Below, in pieces: positions 1-7,312 of a DNA stretch of 31,806 bases. The translations under genes and the position numbers were made by a program. How positions within the stretch are numbered: the stretch's first letter is position 1; each line of letters begins with the position of its first letter. Under the pieces are notes generated by a model. The model was not told where the DNA came from. It saw only the letters and a program-made list of their open reading frames with translations, and made no database searches. The DNA comes from an uncultured Ruminococcus sp. (GTDB taxonomy: Bacteria > Bacillota > Clostridia > Oscillospirales > Ruminococcaceae), in assembly GCA_934435205.1 (NCBI GenBank), contig CAKSAK010000012.1:1-31806 (forward strand), in the 5' to 3' direction.

Positions 1-73
1 CTGAAAATACAGGTGGGGCGAGGGTAGAAATATTTTTCCTGAGTAGTCAAGAAACAAGCTAAATAGACCGCAA

Positions 74-400
74 TTAAAGCGCTGTAAAAAAAGCGCAACA
101 AAGCCCGCGGATTTCCTTGATATGGAAGCCAGTGGGCTTTAATATATCACACAGCAAAAAAGAACTATCTAAGCCATTTTCCATGAATGCGAACAGTATT
201 ACTTTTAGCAAAGTTTTTTCATCATATCTTGGTCTGCCTGTCCTGCGTTCCTCAGTCGTCAGGTATTTATTTAGGTCAATATGATCAATAACTTCACAAA
301 ATGTATATACCGGATCTGTTGTTTCAATAATTTTTTCAATTTCTATAGGAATTTTTAATTGATATGGTGTATTATATTCTTGTTGGTATTTTTTCATCAA
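74..400 (-). pseudogene. N-terminal fragment of an IS1182-like (DUF772) transposase
   Basis: This 108-codon frame has about 75 N-terminal residues that resemble the DUF772 domain of IS1182/IS5-type transposases, including the stretch RTGRPRYDEKTLLKV followed by FAFMENG. After that the family similarity stops and the rest reads into the IS end and its hairpin. The DDE catalytic core is absent, so it cannot be an active transposase. Full-length relatives are several times longer. The ATG at 400 opens just downstream of a hairpin terminator that would block read-through from outside, a common IS feature. The family call is from memory of conserved motifs. Confidence 0.6.
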
Positions 401-485
401 ATTTATTATACCACAAAAAAGACTGCTTTCCTACCCTTTTAAGGGTGGTTGCAGTCTTTTTTTATTTCGCGTTTTTTTACAGCGC
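79..485. mobile_element. Internally deleted IS relic with terminal inverted repeats
   Basis: The outer ends carry inverted repeats: GCGCTGTAAAAAAAGCGC at 79-96 and GCGTTTTTTTACAGCGC at 469-485, which match over 14 bases when one is reverse-complemented. Between them lie only the 5' part of a transposase gene and an imperfect hairpin (AAAGCCC 99-105 with GGGCTTT 134-140). This looks like an IS that lost its middle and became MITE-like. The exact ends and any target duplication were not resolved. Confidence 0.5.
415..463. terminator. Strong bidirectional hairpin upstream of the transposase fragment
   Basis: AAAAAAGACTGC pairs with GCAGTCTTTTTT, and an inner stem CTACCCTT/AAGGGTGG lies inside the loop. 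A-runs and T-runs flank it, so it could terminate on either strand. It sits between the transposase start and the right IS end. Confidence 0.65.
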
Positions 486-513
486 CGTTTGTTTTTTAAG
501 CACGGTAATTAGC

Positions 514-531
514 GGGCGACTCAGGTCGCCC
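514..531. repeat. Short intergenic palindrome GGGCGAC-TCAG-GTCGCCC
   Basis: A 7-bp perfect stem with a 4-base loop, followed by CTAC. A related palindrome lies on the other side of the bsh gene at 1582-1600. Such REP-like palindromes are common between Clostridia genes. No function can be assigned. Confidence 0.55.
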
Positions 532-575
532 CTACATATGAACATCGTATTTATGCGAATTGCAGGGAAAGTTTT

Positions 576-1550
576 TTAGTTCTGAAAGTTTATTATCTCG
601 CTGGTTATCATAGGGTAGGCAATAAGCTTGACGGAGTCAAGGTCCTCTTTGTGCATATCAACGGCGGATATCTGATGTCCGTTGTAGGTGGTGTAATAGT
701 AAATGCCCTTGTCGGTATTGCAGCAGCTTGTATAAATAGTTATCTCATACTTGCCCTCTGTCACCTCGCAGCAACCCCTTTGCTGGTCAACTGAGTTTAA
801 GATGTGGAAAAACTGGCTTACGCTGTCCTGCTCGTCTGTGCCTGAGCGTGAGTTCATTTTCACAAATGCGGCTCTGACAAATCTTGACTGTGATGATAAG
901 TCACCGGGCAGACCCATTGCACCCATGCCACGGCTGTAGGAAATAAGGTCAAGCTTATCAGAGAATGTGTTTTCGGGCTGTTTAGGAGAAAGTCCACGGA
1001 AATCGTTTAGCCTGAACATCTGCATATCAAAAGGCGGATTGTTCGTCAGCACGCCCACTGGGTCGTCATAGACGTTTATGCCTTCTTTTACAGATTCCAC
1101 TACGATACAATCGTTCTTGTCTGCTATTATCCAATGGAGCTGACCTGACGGCATTTGCGGGCTGAACTGAGTTTTGGTTATGTTTATCTTTTCTATAAGC
1201 GTCCTTGCCTCAGCAACTGTGGCACACTGACAGAGTATCCATGGGATAAACTCAAACTGCGCAACGTTGTCCCTGCCGTCGATATCATCACGGTAAAAGG
1301 CGTTGCCAACAAAGTTAAGACCTGCCATGGCAAGACCTTTTTCGTTGGCGGCGTCATAGAAAAGAGGATAATCCTGAGCAACATGAGCAGTGCCTATCAC
1401 TGCATAATGGGTATCTATCCTGCCCATATTAACAAAGTTAAGTGGAAAGCTTCTTGGCATTATGACTATTTCCTCGCCATAGGAGCTTTCATAGTCAAGA
1501 GTTCTTCCAAAATAAAAATCGTTCGTTTTATAAGTTGCCGCAGTACACAT
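576..1550 (-). CDS. bsh: Choloylglycine hydrolase / bile salt hydrolase
   Basis: Predicted cytoplasmic Ntn-hydrolase that cleaves the amide bond of glycine- or taurine-conjugated bile acids. The start was moved in from an upstream in-frame ATG to 1550, because GGAGGT (1558-1563) lies 7 bases before it and because the family needs Cys at position 2 as the autoprocessed N-terminal nucleophile. Other expected residues are present: Arg16 and Asp19 in FGRTLDY, the Asn of LTNNPPF, and an Arg in the SRFVRAAF segment. The length of 324 residues is normal. The stretch NEKGLAMAGLNF is typical of bile salt hydrolases rather than penicillin V acylases, though substrate class cannot be proven from sequence. 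It is monocistronic and divergent from cls. Confidence 0.9.
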   Translation of the reverse strand: MCTAATYKTNDFYFGRTLDYESSYGEEIVIMPRSFPLNFVNMGRIDTHYAVIGTAHVAQDYPLFYDAANEKGLAMAGLNFVGNAFYRDDIDGRDNVAQFEFIPWILCQCATVAEARTLIEKINITKTQFSPQMPSGQLHWIIADKNDCIVVESVKEGINVYDDPVGVLTNNPPFDMQMFRLNDFRGLSPKQPENTFSDKLDLISYSRGMGAMGLPGDLSSQSRFVRAAFVKMNSRSGTDEQDSVSQFFHILNSVDQQRGCCEVTEGKYEITIYTSCCNTDKGIYYYTTYNGHQISAVDMHKEDLDSVKLIAYPMITSEIINFQN

Positions 1551-1581
1551 TCTGCTTACCTCCAATTATATTATTTTCTTA

Positions 1582-1600
1582 CGGGCGAACAGTTCGCCCG
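1582..1600. repeat. Short intergenic palindrome CGGGCGAA-CAG-TTCGCCCG
   Basis: An 8-bp perfect stem with a 3-base loop in the bsh/cls divergent intergenic region, related to the palindrome at 514-531. It lies upstream of both genes' starts, so it is not an ordinary terminator for either. Confidence 0.55.
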
Positions 1601-1671
1601 CCTGCTGACAAAGCTATCCGCAGGGCTTGTTATATTTAATATAACACTTTTTGCAGCTAAAATCAATGACG

Positions 1672-1700
1672 TTGACTTATGTTAAAAATATTGTTATAAT
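1672..1700 (+). promoter_or_regulatory. Sigma-A type promoter of cls
   Basis: TTGACT (1672-1677), a 17-base spacer, then TATAAT (1695-1700). Transcription should start near 1707, which makes the ATG at 1715 an unlikely start and favours an internal start with a ribosome binding site. Confidence 0.8.
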
Positions 1701-1768
1701 AGTGGTAACATCGCATGATGATATTGTTGTGTTACCCTAAGATGATAAATGAAAGGAGCGAAACGGAA

Positions 1769-3298
1769 TTGACGTGGAATAATGTAAAGAAAATAGCAGG
1801 CAGAGTGGTGGCGGTGATAGTTCCTGTGGCGATGCAGTTTTTGTGGTATCTTCTTATACTCAAATGGCTCAGCAAGGCGGCAGGACTTCTCAGCATCGTG
1901 CTTACTGTGCTGTCATTTCTGTTTGTGCTTTATATCAACACAAAGCGTGAGGAAAGCAGCTACAAGACCCTTTGGCTTATTGTGATACTTACTTTTCCTG
2001 TACTTGGTGCAGTTATGTATATAATTTTCGGCAATAACAATACTGCGAAAAAGCTTGAAAAGAATATCACAAAGGCAAGGCTTCGCATGGACTATGAGCT
2101 TCCTGACGGAGAAAAGTGCATAGGGGAGCTTGGACGTGAGGACAAAAGGCTTGCTCAATCGGTAAAAAGAATAAGCGACGCAACGGGCTTTCCTATGGTG
2201 AAGCTTGACAGCGCAGAGTATTTTTCCGTGGGCGAGGAAATGTTCGCTGATATGTGCAAGGAGCTTGAAAAGGCTGAAAAATATATTTTTGCGGAGTATT
2301 TTATTCTGCAAAACGGCAAGTTCCTTAACACTTTGGTGGATATCATGGCGAGAAAGGCGGCTCAGGGCGTTGACGTCAGGATAATGTATGATGACCTTGG
2401 AAGTATCGCAACATATTCTCTTGCAGACGCTTTGAAGCTTGGGGAGAAAGGTATAAAATGTGTGCCTTTCAATCCGTTCCTTTTTATAAGATCACAGCTC
2501 AACAACCGTGACCACAGAAAAATAATGGTGGTTGACGGCAGGGCTGCATACAGCGGCGGAATAAATCTTTCGGACGAGTATATAAACATCGGCTCGAAAT
2601 ATGGCCACTGGAAAGATATCGGCTTCAAGATAACAGGCGAGGGTGTAAAAAGCTACACATATATGTTTATGGAGTTCTGGAACGCTTTTTCAAATGACAT
2701 GATACCTCATGACCTTGTGGGGGAGAGCTTTGAAAACGAGGGCAAGGGCGGCGACGGCTATGTTTTGCCTTATTATGATTCCCCTATGGTGGACGAAAAT
2801 GTGAGCAACACGTTTTTCTCTGAGATACTCTATGCCGCAAGCGATTATGTGTGGTTCTACACGCCGTATCTTATGCTTGGCGACAGCCTTTTTGACGCTT
2901 TTATAAGGGCGGCTAAACGTGGGGTCGACGTGCGGATAATAATGCCCGGTATCGCTGACAAAAAGGTGGTTTTCAGGCTTTCGAGAAGCTATTATCGTCA
3001 GCTTATCGAGGCAGGAGTGAAGATATATGAATACACCCCTGGGTTTGTTCACGCAAAGGGCTGTATATGCGATGACAAGCTTGCGGTGTTGGGTTCTGTC
3101 AATCTTGATTACAGAAGTCTTTTCCTGCATTTTGAGTGCAGTTCCATATTCTATGATTCGTCTATAATAAAGACTTTTAAGGCTGATATCCTTGAAACTC
3201 AGAGCAAGTGCAAACAGCGCACGCTTGAGGACACAAAGCGTGGTTTCTTCGGACGGCTCATTGACGGCGTGCTAAGGATATTTGCACCATTGCTTTAA
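1769..3298 (+). CDS. cls: Cardiolipin synthase (phospholipase D family)
   Basis: Membrane enzyme that condenses two phosphatidylglycerol molecules into cardiolipin. Two N-terminal membrane segments are followed by two PLD catalytic motifs, HRKIMVVD (about residue 249) and HAKGCICDD (about residue 427), each with the HxK core. The motif GSVNLDYRS after the second HKD box is typical of the family. The length of about 509 residues fits bacterial ClsA-type enzymes. The TTG at 1769 is preferred because AAAGGAG lies at 1752-1758. In-frame ATGs at 1715 and 1742 lack a ribosome binding site and sit at or next to the predicted transcript start. It has its own promoter and appears to be a single-gene unit. 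Confidence 0.9.
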   Translation: MTWNNVKKIAGRVVAVIVPVAMQFLWYLLILKWLSKAAGLLSIVLTVLSFLFVLYINTKREESSYKTLWLIVILTFPVLGAVMYIIFGNNNTAKKLEKNITKARLRMDYELPDGEKCIGELGREDKRLAQSVKRISDATGFPMVKLDSAEYFSVGEEMFADMCKELEKAEKYIFAEYFILQNGKFLNTLVDIMARKAAQGVDVRIMYDDLGSIATYSLADALKLGEKGIKCVPFNPFLFIRSQLNNRDHRKIMVVDGRAAYSGGINLSDEYINIGSKYGHWKDIGFKITGEGVKSYTYMFMEFWNAFSNDMIPHDLVGESFENEGKGGDGYVLPYYDSPMVDENVSNTFFSEILYAASDYVWFYTPYLMLGDSLFDAFIRAAKRGVDVRIIMPGIADKKVVFRLSRSYYRQLIEAGVKIYEYTPGFVHAKGCICDDKLAVLGSVNLDYRSLFLHFECSSIFYDSSIIKTFKADILETQSKCKQRTLEDTKRGFFGRLIDGVLRIFAPLL

Positions 3299-3411
3299 CA
3301 ATGTTAAAAATTTTGCATTGATGATTATTATGAAATTTGGCACGATATTAAATGATGAAGGTATTACGAAGATGAATAAAGTGGCAAACAGCGACAGTTG
3401 CGTCAGGTCCT

Positions 3412-3501
3412 ATGATAACCACGCTGAACGATCTGGTGGCAGTTGTGGCTTACTATGGAACTAGCTGGATATTCCTGCTGAATGTTTTGAAGCTGGGGTA
3501 A
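3412..3501 (+). CDS. Candidate 29-residue holin-like membrane peptide (type I toxin-like)
   Basis: ATG at 3412 opens a 29-codon frame. It begins MITTLNDLVAVVAYYGT, continues as a hydrophobic helix with a Trp, and ends in KLG. The pattern M-x-T-T-x-x-x-L followed by an aliphatic run and aromatic-Gly-Thr resembles the short putative holin-like toxins (Hol_Tox) of Firmicutes type I systems. A good hairpin terminator follows 16 bases after the stop, making a compact small-RNA-sized unit. Against it: the ribosome binding site is weak (AGGT, 3 bases away), the peptide lacks the usual charged tail, and an overlapping frame at 3372-3464 is also open. No antisense promoter was identified. Confidence 0.3.
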   Translation: MITTLNDLVAVVAYYGTSWIFLLNVLKLG

Positions 3502-3517
3502 AAAAATAGAATAAGAT

Positions 3518-3559
3518 AAAAAAGCCGATCGCTTCCATTTGGGTGCGGTTGGCTTTTTT
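3518..3559. terminator. Hairpin terminator after cls / micro-ORF
   Basis: AAAAAAGCCGATCGC pairs with GCGGTTGGCTTTTTT (two G-U pairs), with a loop of about 18 bases. It has A- and T-runs on the two sides and could act in both directions. From here to the promoter at 3798 no gene or clear structure was seen. Confidence 0.75.
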
Positions 3560-3797
3560 AGGTTTGGCTATTGGATTTAAGGTAATGTCTATCTTATTGA
3601 ATAATTTTGCATTTGGAGTTTTCTTCAATTTCTGAAAAGACCTTTTTTTGTCGATTATCGAATCATAATATGTTACGAAAAAATAACTGATATTAATATG
3701 TTTGCTAAATCACATGACGTGATTATATTAATTTTGTATAAATAGAAATTTGCAAAATGTATTATAATTTCTGGTTATAAGTTTATTTGTTGGTATC

Positions 3798-3826
3798 TTG
3801 AAAAGTATGTCAATATGTGTTATACT
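3798..3826 (+). promoter_or_regulatory. Promoter of cassette-1 sigma factor gene
   Basis: TTGAAA (3798-3803), a 17-base spacer, TATACT (3821-3826). The same hexamers with the same spacing precede the sigma gene of cassette 2 (25541-25569, minus strand). Confidence 0.75.
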
Positions 3827-3856
3827 TAGTAACATAAGTAACTCAGGGGGAATCAA

Positions 3857-4393
3857 ATGTTAGCTGTATGTATGACCTTGATAGACAACGATAAGGATCA
3901 GACGTCTTTTGAAGATTTTTATTACAGAAATCGTCAGATAGCCTATGCTTTTGCATACAAGATCTTGAATAATTCTGCGCTGGCAGAAGAGGCTTGTGCA
4001 AATGCTTTTTTCAGCATCGCAAAATGTTTTAAAAAAATTCACAATTATTCTTTGCACGATATGGACGCATATCTTATTAGAACTATTAGAAACGCCTGTT
4101 ATGCGATCTACAATAAGGAAAATCAAAATCCAACATCGTCTATATTTGATCTTAAGGTGGAAGATGAGCCGAGTGAGGATTTTTATGATGATATTGACTT
4201 AGATCTGCTTATAGATTCGGTAAGAAAGCTGGATGATAAACTAAAGTCTGTGATAGCATATAAGGTTTATTATGATCTGACTGCTGATGAGATCGCACAG
4301 ATCATGGGCATTTCTAAGAGAACGGTATTTAATTATCTGAACAAAGCCAAAAGACAAATTTTAGATTTGATCGGTGGTGATCGTTTTGAATGA
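3857..4393 (+). CDS. ECF-like sigma-70 family RNA polymerase sigma factor (cassette 1)
   Basis: A 178-residue sigma factor with a region-2 segment (about residues 15-85, including LAEEACANAFFSIAK and DAYLIRTIRNACY) and a region-4 helix-turn-helix (about 125-172, with LTADEIAQIMGISKRTVFNYL). It should direct RNA polymerase to a small set of promoters and be held inactive by the membrane protein encoded next. A start at 3857 follows an AGGGGGA ribosome binding site. The stop overlaps the next gene by 8 nt, implying translational coupling. It is clearly homologous along its length to the sigma factor at 24969-25502: both begin MLA[VI]C and share KIHN, AYLI and YNKE stretches. The target promoter is inferred to be the TGTGTACA element upstream of the DUF6147-like gene. 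Confidence 0.85.
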   Translation: MLAVCMTLIDNDKDQTSFEDFYYRNRQIAYAFAYKILNNSALAEEACANAFFSIAKCFKKIHNYSLHDMDAYLIRTIRNACYAIYNKENQNPTSSIFDLKVEDEPSEDFYDDIDLDLLIDSVRKLDDKLKSVIAYKVYYDLTADEIAQIMGISKRTVFNYLNKAKRQILDLIGGDRFE

Positions 4394-5066
4394 TAAGTTA
4401 AGACGGGCAATAAAAACAGGCATAATTGATGAAGACTATAAGGATTATTTGGCTGTTGAGAAAATTCCACATGATTTTTCGGAAAAATATGAGCAGAGAA
4501 TTGGCGAGCTGATAAAAACTAACAGAAAAAGCGGTCACAGACATATAAGGATCACTCTAAGATTTGCTGCGGCGATAATAGCTGCGGTGCTTGTGGTCGG
4601 CTCTGTGACAGTCGCCGCCGTACCGCCGCTGCGTGAATGGTTTGTTGGAGTATTTGTGACACAAGGGGAATCTCATTCTAGTGTAAGATTTGCAGATGGT
4701 GATATTGAAGATAATAGTTTGTCTGTTGCCAACAATGTTATGACTCCTGACTTCATTCCTAGCGGTTATGTATTGTCAGAAGATTTTATAGACGATTTTA
4801 CACACATTGTGACTTATACAAACGGCACAGAGCAAATTCAATTCACTCAAAATGATATATCGGCTGGAATGAATATAGATATTGATGATTTAGGTGCAAG
4901 GCAAATAAAAATAGGTAAATATGACGGATATATTTCAATAACTGAAAATGATATTATTCTTGTTTGGACAGATAAATCTTTTTCATACTCAATCGTTGGA
5001 AATGCGAGCGAAAGTGACATAATTCGTATGGCTAATTCGGTAAAATTGCACAAACTTTCAAAATAG
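4386..5066 (+). CDS. Membrane-anchored anti-sigma factor with DUF4367 domain (cassette 1)
   Basis: Predicted single-pass regulator of the preceding sigma factor. A cytoplasmic N-terminal segment of about 58 residues is followed by one membrane helix (about residues 59-82) and the motif VAAVPPLREWFVG, then an extracytoplasmic domain of the DUF4367 type with the typical ending IIRMANSVK. The TTG at 4386 is preferred, with GGTGGTGA upstream. It lies inside the last codons of the sigma gene and gives an 8-nt overlap, exactly as in the paralogous pair at 24969-24976. The anti-sigma role is inferred from context and topology. What the outer domain senses is unknown. Confidence 0.75.
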   Translation: MNDKLRRAIKTGIIDEDYKDYLAVEKIPHDFSEKYEQRIGELIKTNRKSGHRHIRITLRFAAAIIAAVLVVGSVTVAAVPPLREWFVGVFVTQGESHSSVRFADGDIEDNSLSVANNVMTPDFIPSGYVLSEDFIDDFTHIVTYTNGTEQIQFTQNDISAGMNIDIDDLGARQIKIGKYDGYISITENDIILVWTDKSFSYSIVGNASESDIIRMANSVKLHKLSK

Positions 5067-5075
5067 TTCAAGAAA

Positions 5076-5112
5076 TGTGTACATTTTTGCACTACTCCAT
5101 ACGTTATATATT
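5076..5112 (+). promoter_or_regulatory. Putative cognate promoter/operator of cassette 1
   Basis: TGTGTACA (5076-5083), then TTTTTGCACTACTCC, then a TATATATT box (5105-5112). The counterpart in cassette 2 (24243-24280, minus) has TGTGTACA, AAATTTACTCAAAC and TATATA in the same order, with a spacer longer by 1 to 3 bases depending on the -10 register. The shared element lies in the only clear gap before the secreted-protein genes, so it is the best candidate target of the cassette sigma factors. Confidence 0.55.
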
Positions 5113-5144
5113 ATGTGAGCAGATAAAAAAAGGAGGTGAAATCT

Positions 5145-5567
5145 TTGAAGAAAATAATGACTTTGCTTATTGCAGTGGTGATTTCTGTAATGACAGTATT
5201 GCCATGCTCCGCAGCGGATACCATGTTTGATAGTAATGATATCACAGTTTGTAACTTATACACTGATCTCATTACTGCGAAGGTTGCGATTAATTCATCA
5301 GGTAATGTTTATTACAGTTGCCAAGTACGTGGAAAAAGTAGTTGCACAAAAATTAGTGCATATGCGTATCTCCAGGTGTATAGTAATGGGTCCTGGAGCA
5401 ATGTTGATTGTGTTACCAAGACGGTGAATAGTTCTACTCTTTTTGTTTCTGATACTTATAAGGGTACAAGTGGAAGCAAATATCGTTGTGAAGTACATGT
5501 ATATTCATATAGCGGAAGCAAGTATGAATATCTTGAATCAAAAAGTTCGACAGTAAAGAAGCCATAG
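5145..5567 (+). CDS. Secreted DUF6147-like protein (cassette 1)
   Basis: Small exported protein of 140 residues. The signal peptide is MKKIMTLLIAVVISVMTV followed by LPCSAA, with cleavage near residue 24. The mature part is rich in Ser, Tyr and Val and looks like a small beta-sandwich, with conserved stretches YLQVYSNGSWSNVD and YSGSKYEYLE. These stretches are nearly repeated in the cassette-2 protein at 23778-24203, and the two proteins align along their length. TTG at 5145 is chosen over an upstream GTG (5136) because AGGAGGTG at 5131-5138 is the ribosome binding site and overlaps that GTG. The biochemical role is unknown. Its position behind a sigma/anti-sigma pair and before an ABC transporter suggests an exported effector, signal or envelope factor. 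Confidence 0.75.
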   Translation: MKKIMTLLIAVVISVMTVLPCSAADTMFDSNDITVCNLYTDLITAKVAINSSGNVYYSCQVRGKSSCTKISAYAYLQVYSNGSWSNVDCVTKTVNSSTLFVSDTYKGTSGSKYRCEVHVYSYSGSKYEYLESKSSTVKKP

Positions 5568-5578
5568 TTGTGTATGGC
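5561..5578 (+). other. Intercistronic hairpin after the DUF6147-like gene
   Basis: GCCATA (5561-5566) and TATGGC (5573-5578) form a 6-bp stem that includes the TAG stop. There is no T-run, so it is more likely an attenuator or mRNA-stability element than a terminator. Cassette 2 also has a hairpin downstream of its DUF6147-like gene (23687-23708). Confidence 0.35.
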
Positions 5579-5637
5579 GATTAAACCAGACATTTACACT
5601 TGAATGTGTGGATGTCATGACGAGAAAGGAAATAAGT

Positions 5638-6084
5638 ATGATTATTAAGAAAATTGTTACGGGAATTATTGCATTGGCTATTGTAAGCACTATGGCTGTT
5701 ACTACTGCATTAGCAACTACGTCAGCAACCAAAGAGGTATATGGTCAGTCATATGCTTATTCAGGAAAGCTTGGAAATAATAGTTATGTGAGTTGGAATA
5801 TTAAGGGCGATTCTTCAACTGCAATGACTACTGCGGGAAAAACAGAAAGTAAGTTTCAACGTTACATAAAGGTATCGGTTGAATGCAGAAATACAGCAAA
5901 TAATGCTGTTATAACAAATCAGACAAATGAGATAACAACAAAAAATGCCGGAACAGGTATTGGAATTAAAAGAAACAAGAATAATCCATATGTTTATTAT
6001 ATACATCGTGTAAAAGTTAAAACCGATAAGGATAATCAGTATACTATAGACGATGTTTATTATCGTATAAATCAAAATAAGTAA
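5638..6084 (+). CDS. Second secreted protein of cassette 1 (unknown family)
   Basis: A 148-residue protein with a clear signal peptide (MIIKKIVTGIIALAIVSTM, cleavage near ALA at residue 26). The mature part is basic, without Cys, and contains VYGQSYAYSGKL near its start and KVKTDKDNQYTIDDVYY near its end. The ATG at 5638 is chosen because AAAGGA (5625-5630) lies 7 bases upstream; the in-frame ATG at 5608 has no ribosome binding site. It lies directly before two permeases and an ATPase, the position held by an unrelated-looking secreted protein in cassette 2. Peptide-plus-transporter neighbourhoods of this kind often encode bacteriocin-like peptides with self-protection, but no known bacteriocin family was recognised. 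Confidence 0.65.
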   Translation: MIIKKIVTGIIALAIVSTMAVTTALATTSATKEVYGQSYAYSGKLGNNSYVSWNIKGDSSTAMTTAGKTESKFQRYIKVSVECRNTANNAVITNQTNEITTKNAGTGIGIKRNKNNPYVYYIHRVKVKTDKDNQYTIDDVYYRINQNK

Positions 6085-6099
6085 TATTAAGGGGACTAA

Positions 6100-7311
6100 A
6101 TGAAATACGTTTTTATTAACCTGAAAAATTTTGCCGTAAAGAATGTGCTTATCTTTATTCTATTTATTGTTTGCGCCGTTACTGATGTGCTTATAATATT
6201 GTTTTCACATGGCGCATTTCAGAATTTTAAAGCAAGCAAGGATTTTGAAAAGCAAAAGAAGTATGTATTTAACTATACTTTTTCATTTGGCGATATAATA
6301 GATACTCAGGAAGACAGTGATGGCAGGATCTTGTCTTATTTTGGAACAGATTCTATAACTCCTGTTCAACTTCGGGAGGTGCTTGACAAGCTTGATGATA
6401 ATTCTAAAGCGTCAATACCGGGTATGTATTTTAGTATAAATTTTGATCAGAACGAGCTTAAAATTGATGAGTGTTTTGACGACGGTCAACCGTATCTTAT
6501 GTCTGCGGTGCGCATTCAATATGATGAGGAGCTGAATGATTATAGCTTATACGAATCGTATGTCGACAACATGAGTATACGCAAAGGCAGATATTTTACT
6601 AAGGAAGAATATGCTTCAGACGAAAATCTGGTCGTGCTGCCCAGCGGCGCAAAAGACGATATGATCGGCAAGAATGTTGAACTGCTTGGCAAAAGCTATA
6701 AGGTCATAGGCATATTCGGTAATACTGTACAAGAGGAATTTCAGGTGCCATTTAAAACGTTGGGTGATAACTGCACTATTTCAAGCATAAGTTTTCTTGA
6801 TGACAATGCTCTCGATACAGATAGCTTTTTTAAGCTGAAAAAAGCTTTCAGCGAAGTTCTAACGTGTAATGTTAATTTTCCTCCGATAGATACGATCGAT
6901 ATGTCTGAAATAAAATTCTACAATTCCGTTATATTTATGTCCGTAGCCGTTGCGATAGCTTCTGCAATTAATCTTGCAATGCTTTTCAGATACATAATAA
7001 GATCCCGTGCTAAACAGACCGCTATATTCATGCTGTGTGGCTGCACGTCAAATAGAATAAGACGGATGTATATAGCCGAGATAGGTATGATATCAGTGAC
7101 GATATATGTGATATTTGCATTGGTATTCAATTATGCGCTGCTTCCTAAGCTTACTTTGTTTTTTGAGTACATCAAGGTCGCTTATAATTTCAGGGTATAT
7201 ATGACCATATTTGGAATATATATTATTTCTATTTATTTGTTCCTTAACATTGTGATATTGTTTACAAATAAAAGATCCCCTGTGGAAATGATGAAAGAGA
7301 GGGGAAAATAA
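6100..7311 (+). CDS. FtsX-type ABC transporter permease, first (cassette 1)
   Basis: A 403-residue membrane protein with the FtsX/MacB layout: one N-terminal helix (about residues 13-36), a soluble outer domain of roughly 230 residues, and three C-terminal helices (about 270-295, 320-345, 365-392). It ends in the family-like tail RSPVEMMKERGK. A strong AAGGGGA precedes the ATG. The next gene begins one base after its stop, so the two permeases are translated together and probably form a heterodimer with the ATPase at 8604-9266. Transporters of this type usually act on peptides or envelope substrates by mechanotransmission rather than ordinary transport. Confidence 0.8.
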   Translation: MKYVFINLKNFAVKNVLIFILFIVCAVTDVLIILFSHGAFQNFKASKDFEKQKKYVFNYTFSFGDIIDTQEDSDGRILSYFGTDSITPVQLREVLDKLDDNSKASIPGMYFSINFDQNELKIDECFDDGQPYLMSAVRIQYDEELNDYSLYESYVDNMSIRKGRYFTKEEYASDENLVVLPSGAKDDMIGKNVELLGKSYKVIGIFGNTVQEEFQVPFKTLGDNCTISSISFLDDNALDTDSFFKLKKAFSEVLTCNVNFPPIDTIDMSEIKFYNSVIFMSVAVAIASAINLAMLFRYIIRSRAKQTAIFMLCGCTSNRIRRMYIAEIGMISVTIYVIFALVFNYALLPKLTLFFEYIKVAYNFRVYMTIFGIYIISIYLFLNIVILFTNKRSPVEMMKERGK

Positions 7312-7312
7312 T

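Noticed and set aside
3282..3464. 60-codon plus-strand frame after cls
   Set aside because: Overlaps the end of cls, has no recognisable content and only a poor ribosome binding site for its internal ATG at 3372; kept only as an alternative to the micro-ORF in another frame.
5136..5144. GTG at 5136 as start of the DUF6147-like gene
   Set aside because: The GTG is part of the AGGAGGTG ribosome binding site; TTG at 5145 is correctly spaced and gives a normal signal peptide.
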